A stretch of 64,000 nucleotides of DNA from Rhizopus sp. PT2906 (Eukaryota > Mucoromycota > Mucoromycetes > Mucorales > Rhizopodaceae): the NCBI GenBank assembly GCA_025529335.1, contig JAMYHX010000082.1, positions 1-64,000 on the forward strand. Reading direction: 5' to 3'. This document shows positions 11,211 through 24,698 of this stretch, piece after piece. Numbering within the stretch: position 1 is the first letter of the stretch; every line of letters starts with the position of its first letter. The translations under genes were made by a program, and so were the position numbers. Below the pieces are notes generated by a model. The model was not told the DNA's origin. It made no database searches and was given only the letters and a program-made list of their open reading frames with translations.

Positions 11211-12456
11211 TGCACGAAGTTTACTTTCCCCAGCAGCATCAGCAGCAAAAGCAACTCAGCCAAGATACCCTCTCAAACACTGCTTCTGATGGTGAATCGC
11301 ATAGTGACAATGATAGATTTACCAACTCTACTGGCCTTGCCATACAAAATAGTAACCATGATGAAATACTCTCCATTGACAGTATCATGTTTTCGCTTCC
11401 GGATAGCGATCATTTGATTGTGAACGACTTCAATGTCTCCCATGCCTTTTACTAGCTGCAACTATCAATCATTGCAAAATGGAAACATTCTCTGGAGGAG
11501 CATGTACACTTGGCATTGGCTTCGACATCTGTTCTTTTGTTGACCCGTAATAATTGTCCCAGCGATATCTCGACGTTCATTGGTTATGATAACTGGAATG
11601 CAACTGTCGATTTAATCGAAGACAAGTATGGTATCAAACGGCACCCAATACCACTGGATGTCATCAGCAGCCTGCTAGCCATCGTCGACGATTTACTGAC
11701 CAAAAACATCAATCGGGAGCAGGCGAACATTAAAATGAATTCGCTGTCATTGGAACCAAATCTCCACAAGTTTACCAAGGCATTAGGGCAATTGATCATG
11801 AAGCTGCCAAATCAGCCACTGGAAGAAAACTTTGGAGAAGCTGAACTTTGCTCACGATTTGTTGAGCCGTTCCTCTCGGAACTCTTTGATAATCCGGACA
11901 ATGATATCTACTTACGTTGGACAAATGAATCCACATTAGAAGCCCAATTCATGAATGGATCCAATGAACGGCCTGACATCTGCATCACGAAATTCTGCGG
12001 TGTGAAACGGACAACTAACGTAGGATATGGTGAGGCAAAATCTGCTGGGCATGGCCAAGACAACTATTTATATGCTGGGATTTACTGAAAGTGGCCGTAT
12101 TCTGTAAGGAAGCACTTGATACACAATTGATGAAAGGTATGTTAGGCATACAAATTATAGGTCGAACAATCAAGTTTTACCTCTTGGTCTTACCTGCCAG
12201 TGGATTATACACATTGATCGATTTGGCTGTCATCAAACTTCCAGACTCACTCCAAAACTTTCCCGGCTTTGTAACTGAAGTGGCAAACGTCATGAAAGTG
12301 CTCGATGCTTTTGATCGAGTTTGTGTCCCTGCCAGTGATGTCACAACCACGATAAGTCGTCGTACGCCTACCTTATCGATGTCAAAGCTCCGTCAGCTCT
12401 TCACATCATCCAAAAACAGAAAGAAACCATGTCATTTGGAACTTCGACATAATTGA
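11211..12456 (+). pseudogene. PD-(D/E)XK-like nuclease family protein, broken
   Basis: A coding sequence of about 415 codons runs from the ATG near 11211 to TAA at 12456 but is interrupted twice. There is an in-frame TAG at 11453-11455, and one base appears to be missing near 12075, where the frame changes between QDNYL and DLLKVAVFCKEAL. The core carries a suggestive restriction-endonuclease-fold pattern: Glu in CSRFVEPFLSELF, then RPDICITKFCG, then VGYGEAKSAGHG, i.e. E ... PD ... ExK. The following helix and strand (LGIQIIGRTIKFYLLVLP) fit the same fold. The C-terminus is basic (MSKLRQLFTSSKNRKKPCHL). I recall similar ORFs repeated in Mucorales genomes; the nuclease reading is an inference from motifs. 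The last ~25 codons lie inside the right inverted arm. Confidence 0.6.
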
Positions 12457-12648
12457 TTCTGCCAAAATAAAAACCTTATTTTTTTTCTCTTGAAGGAAAC
12501 AAAGAAGATTGAATTGGAATGTGAGATGATGTGGAAGTATTAAGCACTGCATCATTATTCTCGTTTTCCTGAGCCTAATGGAATCACCTCCCGATTGCTG
12601 AAGATGCAAGCCACTGCATATCTGAGTGAGACCTTACATTCTTTGGCC
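12375..12648. repeat. Right arm of the 275-bp inverted duplication
   Basis: Near-identical reverse complement of 10911-11188. It covers the final codons of the broken nuclease-like gene and about 190 bp downstream. The arms are separated by about 1.19 kb. Confidence 0.88.
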
Positions 12649-13141
12649 ATATTTGGCAACAAATTGGGAGAAAGTTAAAGATAAAGCTTTAATTGGTACG
12701 CTATATCAAAATGATAAAGATATTGTGGGCATAATGCCTATGAATTCTCAAAAACTGCCATTCCAAAGTTCTGATTACTTTTAAAACTATATATTTTTGT
12801 ATAGGGTGTGTTGGAAAATGAAACGTATATATTTTAGAATTGAACATGCTATAAATAAGAAGTATAGAATATAGGTTGCAGAACATTTTAGTTTCCATAA
12901 TGAAGCATTAATATGATAATATGCTACAGACGACTTGATTGAGAGACTTTACGACACATCTTTACATGAGGAGATGAAAACAAACAAGCTCGTGTTGTGC
13001 ACAGAAGACTAGGTTTATTTCACGAGTGACAAGCCAAAGGAACAGCTTATTTGTAACTTTTGGTTTTAATCTTAAATAAATGAATTGATTTTTTTTTAAA
13101 AAAAAATTTCTGCAACTGACAGCTCCAACTATTTGTTTATA
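12649..13141. other. AT-rich intergenic segment
   Basis: No gene seen. Very AT-rich with short A and T runs; it ends at the leader of the SET-domain gene. Confidence 0.4.
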
Positions 13142-15230
13142 ATGGTAGATTCAGCATTTAATGCCTATTTGGAATGGATAAAGGCAAACGGAGGCTCTTT
13201 CCAAAAGATCAACTTTAGAAAAGGTCAATGAACAACGACATGTGTTTAAAAAAGATTCTTACACCCCCAAGATAGATCTTCACGGAGAAGGCTGTGTATA
13301 CACGACGGATACAGTTAAAGAGAACGAGCAGTTTGCCACAGTTCCCTTTAAGATCTGTATTACTGAAAAAGTAGCTCGTAAGGCGCTTCCAACCTTGACT
13401 GACTTTTCTGGTCGTGTTGTCCAATCCTTATTTTTACTGTTGCAGAAAAACTTGGGTGAACGATCCTTTTATCATCCTTATATCAACATACTTCCCAAAA
13501 GGATAGTGACAGCAATGCATTTTGATGAGGAAGATATGGCTTATTTACAAAAGACGAATATGGAATTGGCTGTAAGGGAAAGAAAAGCGGCCTTGCAGAG
13601 TGAGTTTACGCGACTTTTGGAGCATTTGCCAGAGAATGTTCATAAGGAGGATGTTAGATGGTAATGGTGGATATTGCTATATATAAATGTACTCAGTCTT
13701 CCTCCTTTCGTATTGTTAGGGAGGACTTTTTATGGGCACATAGCATGTATTCATCCAGAGCATTCCCTTATAAGTTAATTGATCCTTCCTCTACTGAGGA
13801 GTCCGAGGTCCTATTTCCCTTGGTAGATGCATTAAATCATAAACCAAATACAAAAATTACGTGGTCAAGGAGTGGTGATAGCGAGACTGGCTCATTGACC
13901 TTTGTTGCTGGACAGGAATACCAAGTAGGAGATGAGATATTCAATAACTATGGACCAAAGGTAAATCATGTGTCATCTCTATCATTCTGTCTCACACATG
14001 TTCATATATAATAGTCTAATGAAGAGCGTAAGTATAGTTCGTATAACGATAGAAGACAAGACTCATTATTTAATAGTGTTGATTGGCTATGGGTTCTGTT
14101 TCGAGGTAATAATAATAATAATAATAATGAGAGAAAGAGTAACTGATGATTGACCTTTTATAGTATAACGAATATGACCATGTTACCTTGAAGCCCAACT
14201 TTTCTCAGGATTTAAACTATCAGGTTAAGCTTAATATCCTTCAAAACTGTGGTATTTCATCTGGAAATGTTGATCCATATACTTTCTACATCCACCGAAA
14301 CAACGTTCCACCCATGTTCCTCAAGATGATGAGAGTCCTGGTTATGAATAATATGGAAACAGCCTACTACAGAAGCTGTCATGATCCCAAGTTTTTGGAC
14401 ATGGTTGGTTATCGAAATGAGCTTTCTATGCTATCGATGACTCTCACTCTACTCAAGACACGGTTAATTGCCTTAAAATCTGTCAATTTGGACACAAGTG
14501 ACTATATACCGGCCTGGCGAAAGTTTGCCTTGATGTATCGTGCAGGTTAGTGCATAATACCTTTTTAAATCGATTAAACTGATGCTGTGTGTAGGTCAAG
14601 AAGATGTTTATAATGTCACAATTGCCAAGATAGAAGAAATGAAGAGTCGAATTATCAGCTGCATGAATCAAGACATTAAAGAAAACAGAATGGCTCCAAA
14701 TGTACCATTCTTAAGCATAGTGAATCCAGATTATGATTATACATCTTTGACGATTGATAGCAGCCCATTTGTTTCATTGGATATGGTCGTCATCACTTTG
14801 GATAGTCTCCTGAGGAAGAATGACCCCTTTTCAACGGCGATTACAGAAATATTCGAAGACTTTGATGAAGAAGCAGATGTTATATTTATGTTGTCGCTTA
14901 TCAATGAAAAGTTTAATGAAAATAGCAAATGGAAAGAGCTTTTCAAAAGGATTTCTTCAAGGTAAGCAAATATTGATGAGTATAAAATGAACTGCGCGCG
15001 CGTGTGTATGTGTGCTAAGCATATGATCATATTCCCCTCTTAGTGATACAACCGTAAGCCAAGACGAGCAAGAACTGAGAGAGATGTATGATTCGATGAT
15101 TCCTGAATTTGCAGAAGCCTATCCTCATGTATTTAGCTTGGACAAGTTTAGTTTTGAATCGTTCGTTTGGGCCGATAATGTCTTGAATAATTACTCCATT
15201 GATAATCCCTTAGCCATTGTACCACTTTAA
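13142..15230 (+). CDS. SET-domain lysine methyltransferase (SETD3/LSMT/Rkm type)
   Basis: Eight exons give 568 aa: 13142-13223, 13255-13660, 13720-13960, 14015-14027 (13 nt), 14077-14105 (29 nt), 14164-14545, 14595-14961 and 15044-15230. The SET motifs are clear: FPLVDALNHKPNTKITW (the D-x-x-N-H motif) and NNYGPKSNEELLIGYGF, the NYG..SNEELL signature shared by Rubisco-LSMT-type enzymes that methylate non-histone proteins such as ribosomal proteins or actin. The C-terminal half (about residues 265 onward) matches the helical substrate-binding domain of this group. The SNEELL motif is only restored by joining the 13-nt and 29-nt exons, which strongly supports both. The first intron would be just 31 nt (13224-13254); total length is divisible by three only if it is removed. 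The substrate is unknown. Confidence 0.85.
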
Positions 15231-15397
15231 ATAAATAATCTGTCTTTGGACACACCCTATTTGATGAATACCAATTTTGGTAATCGTCCCCTCAATTGCA
15301 ACACTTTTTTTTCTTGCTTGCCTCGCTCTGTCCTTTCTCTCTCTCTTTCTTTCTTACTCTTCATTAATAACTCAACACTGGATAGATCATCATTCTC

Positions 15398-18300
15398 ATG
15401 TCACTAAGCCTGTATCAATATGTCTGCATATTTCTGGCTTTGTATCTACTTCGACAGCTATTAAGGACAATACTGGCACTTCGCTTTCACTTTCAGTTTA
15501 GGCGAATAGGCTTCTTTTCTATTTCAGACATTCAGTATCATCACCATAGATCATCAGAAACAGCATTATGGTCAATAACTGCAGGAAAACTCAAGATTAG
15601 AATAAGAAGACGACCAAGACTATCATCAACGACAGCATCAGCATTACCCTTCATTACCATTCATGTCACAGACGTACACGTCCAGTTGCATAGCTTGGCT
15701 GCTTTAGCAGAGAGAAAGAAACAGAAAAGACCAGTTAGTCCACTAAACAGACGGATATCACGCATGAGCAGCTCACTCACTCATATACCTTGGTGGTATT
15801 CGCTTTCGTTTGTCAAGGCATTCTTAAAGTTTGTCTCTGCTCTACCAGCTCAGTTTTTGATGGCTGGGCTTGCCAATTATGTCGACTTTCAGATGGATAA
15901 CTTTACTATGAGCATCGAAAAGGACGTACGATTTCATGTTCAACACACCAACTTCAGCTCTGTTTTGTTTGCAGCAGTCAACCTACCTTCACCTTCCAAC
16001 AATCGAGGAAAGCGTACGTTATCACTTCACGCAAGTCATCAACGGCATTCAATAAAACGTGCTCAGCATCTATTTAAAGAGAAGTTTCTTGAGATTGTGA
16101 TCAATACTGGACCTATCTCTCTCGTATTTCTCGAAACCACAGCAACAACAAGCGAAACAATAAGTCTGCCTTCAGGAATACATATTGCCGTATCATGTCA
16201 TCTTTCTGCAGGATGTGTTACTTTGAAGGATGTGGATGCCAATGCGATTATAGAGACGATCAAGGTGAATGCGGACAGTTTACTAAAGATTATGAACACC
16301 TTCAAACGTACGCGTACATCAACCGCTTTGGACGATCCAACAACAACAACAACAACAGCAACAGCAATAAAAGAAGATAAACGATCTATGCTAGTCAGAT
16401 TACTTCATTATGTTTCGATATCAGTAGGGGACACAATCATAGAGACAAATCATCAGGAGGACTGTTCAAGTGCACTTTGCATAAAAGAAGTCTTTGGAAC
16501 TGCAACAATGGAAAATGACACGATAGGCATTGATCCTTATATAAAGATGCATTATGCGACGGGTTTAATTTCTTGGACTATAACGGATAAATCGTTGCCA
16601 ATAACAAAAACTCGACAAATAGAGGTGATTATTGTACCAACAGTGACCGTGCAGGTAACCATGTCTCAATCAGTCATGGCCAAGAAGACATATGGGGACC
16701 TGGACACACTGTCAACATCCTTTACCAGTGATGAATTGATTCCCAACAGGAAGTATATAAGTGTTTCAGTAAATGCAAATCAACCAAAGGTATTTTTGGA
16801 TATTTCTAAAAGTGATACACTGCAAAAGATATTCTCAAGTCTTAAGCGTGATCATGGTACTCTTGATGTACCATCACCAGCTTCAGCTTTAACCGTCAAG
16901 CATAGCAAGAAACAGTTCAACAATTTACCTCGTGCCAGTTTGAATATTACAGTTGAGTATCCGTCTGTGTATTTTAGATGTGTAGAAAAGAGCGTAGGAC
17001 TTCTTTCATGGAGTGAGCTTAGTCTGGACACTTCCGGTACTTATATTGCGGAAAGAAGCAGACCAGCATCTGTCATCTCCAGCCTTTCTGAACCATCAGT
17101 GACGTGTGGTTCAGCTCTACCAGGTGAGAATAAAATAGAGATATCTCTGGACCCAAATCTAGCTCAGCGACTACACTCTCCAACACGGCCATCATGGACA
17201 AATCTGTTTAGAAGAAGTTGGCGTTCAAAGGAATCAGGTATCGACTATCAGCAAAGTAGTGGCGCAGAATGGAGATACAAGACCAAGACAAGACTGGTTA
17301 TACAGCATACTTGCATCGACACGCTTGCAAAAAAGACAGGGGATCAGCCATTGGTGTCAATCAAGGATATTGAGCTGTTATTCAGCACCAATTCAAATGT
17401 AAGTTTTATCGATCAAGACGATACTCAACATCAAGTGCAGGTTCTATGGGATCCTTCTGTTCAGCACCAAGAAATAGAATTTACCATAGATAAGCCCATG
17501 TTGAATCTTTGGTCAAAGACAGAAACAGGAAACAGTCAATTGGATTTTTGGATAAATAACATATTTAAAGAGATTAAGCAAAAGATTCCATCAAAAGGAG
17601 TCAGTCAGCCTCCAAGTAATAACAACAATGATAGAAGGCAACGCTTGTACAAGTATCTGTTAACAACAAAATTTCAGTTTGAACTCAACAGTGCAGTCAT
17701 TGTATTAAAGGGCGTAGATCAAAGTCTGAAAGGAAAGAGGGAGGTTCCTGTTGGGTATATAGATAATACTCCAGAAAAGGATATTGGTGTTTATTTGACA
17801 CTTACCTTTGACCGTCTGTTTGCCATATTTATTGGATCACATATATCTGACGCCAAGCGCCAATCACATAGATACAGTGCTAGTCTTGGATCCATCAACA
17901 GTATACACACGTCCGATGGAGAAGCAGATACAGGCCGTGAAGAGCAAAGCCTTGGATCGTTTCGTTTTTCAGCACATGAAATAGCGATCAAAGACTCGTT
18001 TGAATTGAATTCGACAGATTGTCAGTTATTGGAAGAGAAGAAGGAGTCAGTTCTTTTGTGGATTTCTCACCTCAATTTGCGAACGAGTATCATGAGATCA
18101 AAGCAGATAATCGTAGCTGCACCATCCATGGTTATCAAAAAGATAGGCGTTCAATACTCTATTGCCAGTCATTATGCTCTCTTGGTTATCCTGATTTCAA
18201 CAAAGCAGGTTGTACGCAACATCACACAACAGCAAGATAGGCATTCTTCAACAATGGAAAAGAAGCGGTCCGTTTTACTTCGTAGATTTCAGTTTCAAGT

Positions 18301-21300
18301 AAACCGCACTGACTTTCATATTGTCATGCCAGGTGGTGCACAGCTTTATACGCGTGTAGACGGATTAAGAACTGAATGGTCTAGCGAATTACAGAAGCGT
18401 GGAGAAGTACCATCGACAGCGATAAGAAATATTACAGTATATGGCGTATCACCACAAGGAGAAGGGCAGTGGGATCAGCTTTTAGAGATGGATGGCGTAT
18501 CACTCTCAGTTGAGAAAGACGTGGACACACCTTCCAAAGTGCACCAACTATCCATGCTTAAATTTTATTTGAGAATACCATACAAGTATGAACTATGCCA
18601 TGTCTTGGACGATACTGTAAACTTGATCAAGTCAATCAAGGCAATGCATTCTCGACTATTGAAGGATATACCCTTTTTATATTTTGGTCCTACTGAAAAG
18701 AAAGAGCCCATGCTGATACCCAATATACAGCTGAATTGTGAATTACTTACATTTCAATTTGAAGACGATCCTTTTGAAGTAAGACTTCGTTCTATTTGGA
18801 AGACGGGTGTCATTGAACAGACAAACCGCTTGGCGTTGAATGATGCATTTGATTTGAAGGCAATGACGTTGACAAAGCATCAGTCGAATGAAAACAGTGA
18901 AGGAGATACTGATGCAGGTAAATATTGAAGTGAGCGTCCTATATAATTGTAGCTCATTTTATAAAATAGACACTACCAACGAAGACAATGATGCAAGAGT
19001 CAGTGAAGCTTGGAAAGGCTTGCAACAACATAACTCTAGATCATGGAAAAAGCACATTGATGCAGCTATCTCAAAGGAAGTAAATGCATATGAACAAATT
19101 CGAGGAGTGGATTACCGAAGCTCTATATTCCCTGAACAAATGGATGGCGTTACTGACGATAACGTTCAAGGCTACTCTGACATATTTCATATCAGTATTG
19201 TTAGATTACCACGATGCTCACCTCTGCTCGATCTTACGATACGCAATACCTCTCTGCTCTTCCAACATCCAGAATTTGAATTGGAAAAAACACGCGAGTT
19301 CATACATGATCTAGGAAAGGGACAACCTATAGATACCCCCTTGTCCACACTGATACCCTTTCATTTGACATGGAAATCTGGAGAAACTTGGGCGCAAATC
19401 CGTGATTATCCTATACCATTCGTTCTGGTACCTCCAAATGATGCTCAAAACCAAGACGAGTACTCTTGGTCGCTTTCAGGAAATTATGTATTGGCTGATG
19501 CTTTAGGCGATCTTGATGCTACACGATCAATCAAGATACCCATCATATCAACCTCAAGCAGCCAAACTGTATACAGCATTATCATTCCACGTACGAGTAC
19601 TCCTCTCAAGTTTTTCTCTGTTGTAAATATAAATGTTCATACCCCTGGTCTATCGTATATATGTTGGTGTGTACCTTATCAGCCTGCCATTCAAGACATT
19701 ACCCGTGTCTTTGAGACGTTTACCAAGCCGCCAGTAGATCCATCAGAAAAGGTTGGCTTTTGGGACAAGATTCGACTTATCATACATACACGCACCAATA
19801 TATCATTTACTGGAGGAGGAGATCTTGCGGTTGTCATGAAAGGTTCAAGAAATCCGTACGAAATGAGTGAAAAGGGATTTGGTCTTGCCAAGGTCTGGAG
19901 AAAAAATGTGGTATGGCTCATAGGACATGAAAATCCAGAAGGTGATTTTATGCAAATCATCAGTCATGACTATGCATTTGGTGTACCTGATCTCGTCAAC
20001 GGTGGATTTACTGCCCCTTATATATTACCGACACATATGGATAGATCTCATGACAGACAATCCACTACGTCGTCTTTGTCAAGTTCTTTGGAAATAAATG
20101 ACAGAAGTCCGGAAGGAAAGGACTCTTGTTTTGTCAAGATTGCTCTAAAGATGTCTGATGGTATTCGTATGGGTCTTGGTTGCCATTTGGAACGTGCATG
20201 CAACTGCGATATCTGTGATGAACATAATGATGTTCCAGCAGATATTCGAGAAGCTCACAAACGAACATTGCTCAACTTTTTGCCGCACTATAAAGTAAAG
20301 ATGAAAGCAGCAGATAACGTGCATGAAGAGGTAAACAGGTTATTTTCCTTATTGCAAAATTCGATACTAACGCATATAAAAAGGACTATGACGCCTATAG
20401 AGGCTTTAGATCAGATTATATTCACTTTTCAATCAGTATCGTAAAGTTATCATCAAATGACTCAGAAAAGGAGACCACAAAGGTTGTTGGCAACTCAATG
20501 CACATATCGCCTGGTTTTGTCGACCATTTCGTATCCTGGGTTCGATTGTTTGGTGGTGCCATGGGCTACCCCTTACGAAGTGGGCCTCTATTTCCTAAGC
20601 TAGATAAAAGACCTACTAAGAAATTCGGAAAGCATATGAGTACCTTAAAGTACAAGATCGTTATCAACCCCTTGACAATTGGTCTGTTTATGAAGGACGA
20701 AAATATGTCGTTTGAGGAGACAACTGTGCAAGACCTTGGTGACTGTGTTGGCTTGAAGGGTTTTGTCAGAGGATTCAGTTTGGACATTCACCAGCGTAGA
20801 GAGATCATCAATATTTCAAACTATAAACTAGATCAGAAACGTCTGAAGGCAAACTGGCCTATTCATGAGGCTGAAGTCCAGCTCAAGAATATCGATATTC
20901 GTGTAGTGAAAGCGCAATATATGGCAGATGACAAAGAGACTTCGCCTGCTGATAATACCAATCAGTCCACAGAATCTTCAGCAGATGATCTGCATGGTCT
21001 TGGTTGTGAAAACGATGGAGATGTTCCTGATATGATGGAAGGCTTAAATTATCAGGGCAGCAGTGACCCAGAATCATCAGAATGGGTGGACTTGGATGAT
21101 TTTATAGAGCTGAATGTCGTCACGCCTAGCGTTCTTCCTTCTGTGCAGGTTTTACCATTTGCGTACTCACCTTATATATACTACATTCGACAAACAAATA
21201 GAGATGATGCACAAAGATACAGATATCTTCATGAAACCCATGATTGTATACTAGGAACTGCAATCAGTAAGTAGCGTAAAGAGTATATCACATCAAATAC

Positions 21301-24300
21301 TTATTCAATTTAGATACACGCGAGATGCAAATAAAGCTGCTGCAAGATAGAAAGATGAATATTGACATTCAAATCAGAAAGCACCAAGCCCGGTTACATA
21401 CAAATGAGATGAAGAAGAGACAGCCTGGTGCCGATGAAAAGGCGCTTGATGAGCTGGTAAGATAACAGAATGACAATTGCTGATAAGTAGACGACTAAAT
21501 TTCCCTTCATTCATGTAGTCTGATCAAATAGTTGAAAAGACAAGAGTTTTATATGAGAAACGAGAACTACTTCAACGATATATCAGGGATATCTCTACAC
21601 AAATGATGCCTGGTGTTGACCATAGCAAGACCACAAATGGATACTCCAATTTATCTGTATTTGCAGAAGATTACTTGAAACAATGGGAAGAGCACTTGGG
21701 ATACTTTAAGGTTCGTTGTATTGCTCACAACCCTCAAATCCTTTGGAACAACTCTGTCCGAAACATCGTCTATCACGCTCTCGATCTTCGAGAACACCGA
21801 AGGGCTCTCACATACTATACAACCTCGCGTACTGTCAAATTTTTGAGAGACTTGATTGACGCTCACTACACACAACAGATCCGTCATAGCGACCATTTTG
21901 TACTAGATAATGATGATGGTGGGCTTGACTCATCCATGGTACATGACCTGATTACAAAACTCTTGTCTGAGAAGGATACAAAACTCTATGCGCCTAATGA
22001 AACAGAAGAAGAGGGAGAGCTTGAATTTGATCAGATAGATATGTCTAAAAGTGAAAATATTAATAACCCTGAGATGCAAGTGAAGAGTATACCTAGTGAC
22101 TATATTATGAAGAGTAGCTACTTGATTGACCTGCTGAATCCGCAAATCAGCTTACAAAGTGATTGTGATCCTGACAACATTGTACTAGCAGCCAATGAAC
22201 GAATTCAAGTCAAAGGTTTCAACATTATAGATGAAAACGAACCTGATGTAGAAATGGAGTCTATCAAGCATAGAACTGTTGCCAGCTTAGATAATCTGCA
22301 ATTCTTTGTAGCTAAAAAGGAGCAATTTGACAGTGTTGATCTCTTACTAGATAATCATTATGGAGCTAAAGAGAATGACCACTGGCTTGCATGGATACCT
22401 CCTGAGATGCTAGTGAGTTATGTGAAGACATCTGATCAATTCCAACGTATCGGAAGTCGCATCTCGGCTACCTTACAATATGATAAATACAATCCTCTTA
22501 GACTCAGGACGACCTCAAGTGTGTTTTCACGTATTCATCCTTTTGAAGAACGATGTGATTCGGTTCAACTCAACTTTCCTCAGCTTCAGCTTACGGTTGA
22601 CTCGTCTCAGTATAACGCAATATACCAGGTTGCTACCGATCTCTTGCTTTATAAAGAGCCTGCCAAACAAGAACGACTGGCTCGTCTTCGCGAAATCATG
22701 ATGGCCGCTGATCGATCTAGCCTTGTTGAAACCACTGAAAAGATTGTAGATTTACAAAATCGAGTACGTCAGTTGACTTACGCGCGTGACCAGTATCGAC
22801 AGAATATTGCGCTTTTGGATAGTAAGCGAATGGAGGAATTCAAATCTATAAAGTTGGCACTATATGATACTCTAGAAGAGCTTTATCTGGGCATGGAAGC
22901 TATTAAGCTTATGCAGAGTAATCAGCGAAAGGATTTCAATGAACCCAAGACAAATCTAAAGCTCGTCTGCTCAATGGAGAAAGTAATATGGGAACTGATA
23001 TTGAACAACCAGGTTCCTCTCTGTGAATGTACATTAATTAACGCAAATTATATCTTTATCAACAAAGAGGATCACTCGGCTACCAACACATTCGAAGTTG
23101 ATATTGTTCAAGTGAAAAATACGTCTCCATCACCAGTGTTTGCAGATGTGCTCGGTCCATACTTTGATCCTCGAAAGCCATATGATTTCTCAAGACACAA
23201 GATGCTACGATGTTATGTTGTAACTTTACCTCCTGTAGGCGGTATTCCTATTGTTCAGCATTTGGAAACGAATCTTCATCCTTTACGTGTTCAGATGACA
23301 TATAACTTTGGTAAAGCCTTGGCGTATTATCTCTTTCCACCAGAAAAACGACAAAAGCAACAACAGCAACAGCCTGAACAGTCTAGCACATTACCATCTA
23401 CTTCTTCTGCACCTGCTATGGCAGGCAGTGACTCCAGCATTCAATATGAGATTCCTCAGTTGGCCGCCTCATCAATCACTCTACCAGTAACAGCAAATGA
23501 TAAAGACACAGTGAAATCAGTGTCATCTTCCAAAAGTACAGAAAGTGCCCCAGCAGCAATATCAAATAGTGATGATCATGCTGCACCAACACGAGATGAT
23601 AGCGAGTTGAGCATATCAGCAGAGAACATGGGCACCACAAGTAAACAATCCAAAAAGCAGAAAAAGCAACAATTGCAAAAGGAGACGAAATCCAAAGCAT
23701 CAGATGATCTTATGGTCATGAAAAAGCGTGCTTCAAGTAATCGTACATTTATTCTTGTTAAAATCCCAGGCACAAGACATTGCCTAAGTTATCAAGTAAG
23801 GTGTATAAAAAATAATTGGATTAACAAGGCTAATCTATGTTTCATTAGGGACCTAAAGAAAAAAATATTGAGGACTTGAGAGACTTTGCGTTTGAGCAGC
23901 CTACTCTTGAATTCCGTAACCAAACATGGTCCTGGTTTGAGCTGATGTCAAACGTTAAGAGAGGTACTTTTTATGAAATAATATGTAAATGATATTGTTT
24001 TAATTTATTTTTATATAGACTTTATGAAGGCTGCTTTACGACATAATAGTACTGCTTTACTAAGAGAGAAGCTATTACGGCGTCATCCTCGTGAATTCGG
24101 TACCCACTCTGATATCTCAATTCAAAGCTCGTCTGTGAATGGATCAAAATACTTTGTGCCGCAGCCGACAAGAATAAAAGATGATGATGAAAATAAGAAT
24201 CATTTTGATAACTCGGGGGCATCATCAGATGAAGATGAAGAGGTCGATACCGTATCATTGCACTCGGGAAATTCCCACGAAATGTGGGAGACAGAAGCTT

Positions 24301-24669
24301 CTGAACCAAGACACACACATATTTGGTCAAGGTAATGTTGAGATGTGATTACTATTTTATATTCAAAAGCTAACTATTATAAATAGGCTGAAAAGGTCAA
24401 AAAAGTCATCTCCTAGTTCTAGCGATGCTAATGAGAAACGATCTACGTTGGATACCAATCGTCGTCTGTCTACTGAATCGCGTGATACAGTGTTCAAGAG
24501 CTCGTCAACACTCCTGACTCGTACATTATCAAATTCAACACAACGGGAAGATGAACAACTCATTGTAAAAGGCAAGCATCTACTTGGAAAATACTACAAT
24601 GGACCAACACAATGGACTAATACAAGGCTTAAAGGTAGATCAGCGTTTATATCAAATTTGAAAAAATAG
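15398..24669 (+). CDS. FMP27: Fmp27/Hobbit/BLTP2-type bridge-like lipid-transfer protein
   Basis: Eight exons encode about 2964 aa: 15398-18917, 18970-20330, 20384-21266, 21314-21456, 21519-23795, 23849-23963, 24019-24331 and 24387-24669. The N-terminus has one membrane span (CIFLALYLLRQLL) followed by beta-rich repeats, as in the rod-shaped proteins that carry lipids between ER and plasma membrane. The diagnostic GFWDK domain is at about residue 1435 (VGFWDKIRLIIHTRTNISF), followed by GFGLAKVWRKNVVWLIGHENP. Further on are the typical HLGYFKVRCIAHNPQILWNN segment and a coiled coil near 22740-22830. A low-complexity Gln/Ser/Lys linker and a Ser/Asp-rich C-terminal tail follow. The family is usually 2100-2900 aa, so length is normal. 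Exon 3 begins in DYDAYRGFRSDYIHFSIS, which fixes the second intron. It ends 29 bp from the convergent neighbour. Confidence 0.92.
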
Positions 24670-24698
24670 ATTTTCCTCTCTCTTCTTTATTGTGTATA

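Noticed and set aside
10954..12609. Two identical 67-aa ORFs on opposite strands, at first taken as duplicated genes
   Set aside because: They lie within the inverted arms, opposite to the 3' coding end of the nuclease-like gene; the identity reflects the arm duplication, not a real protein.
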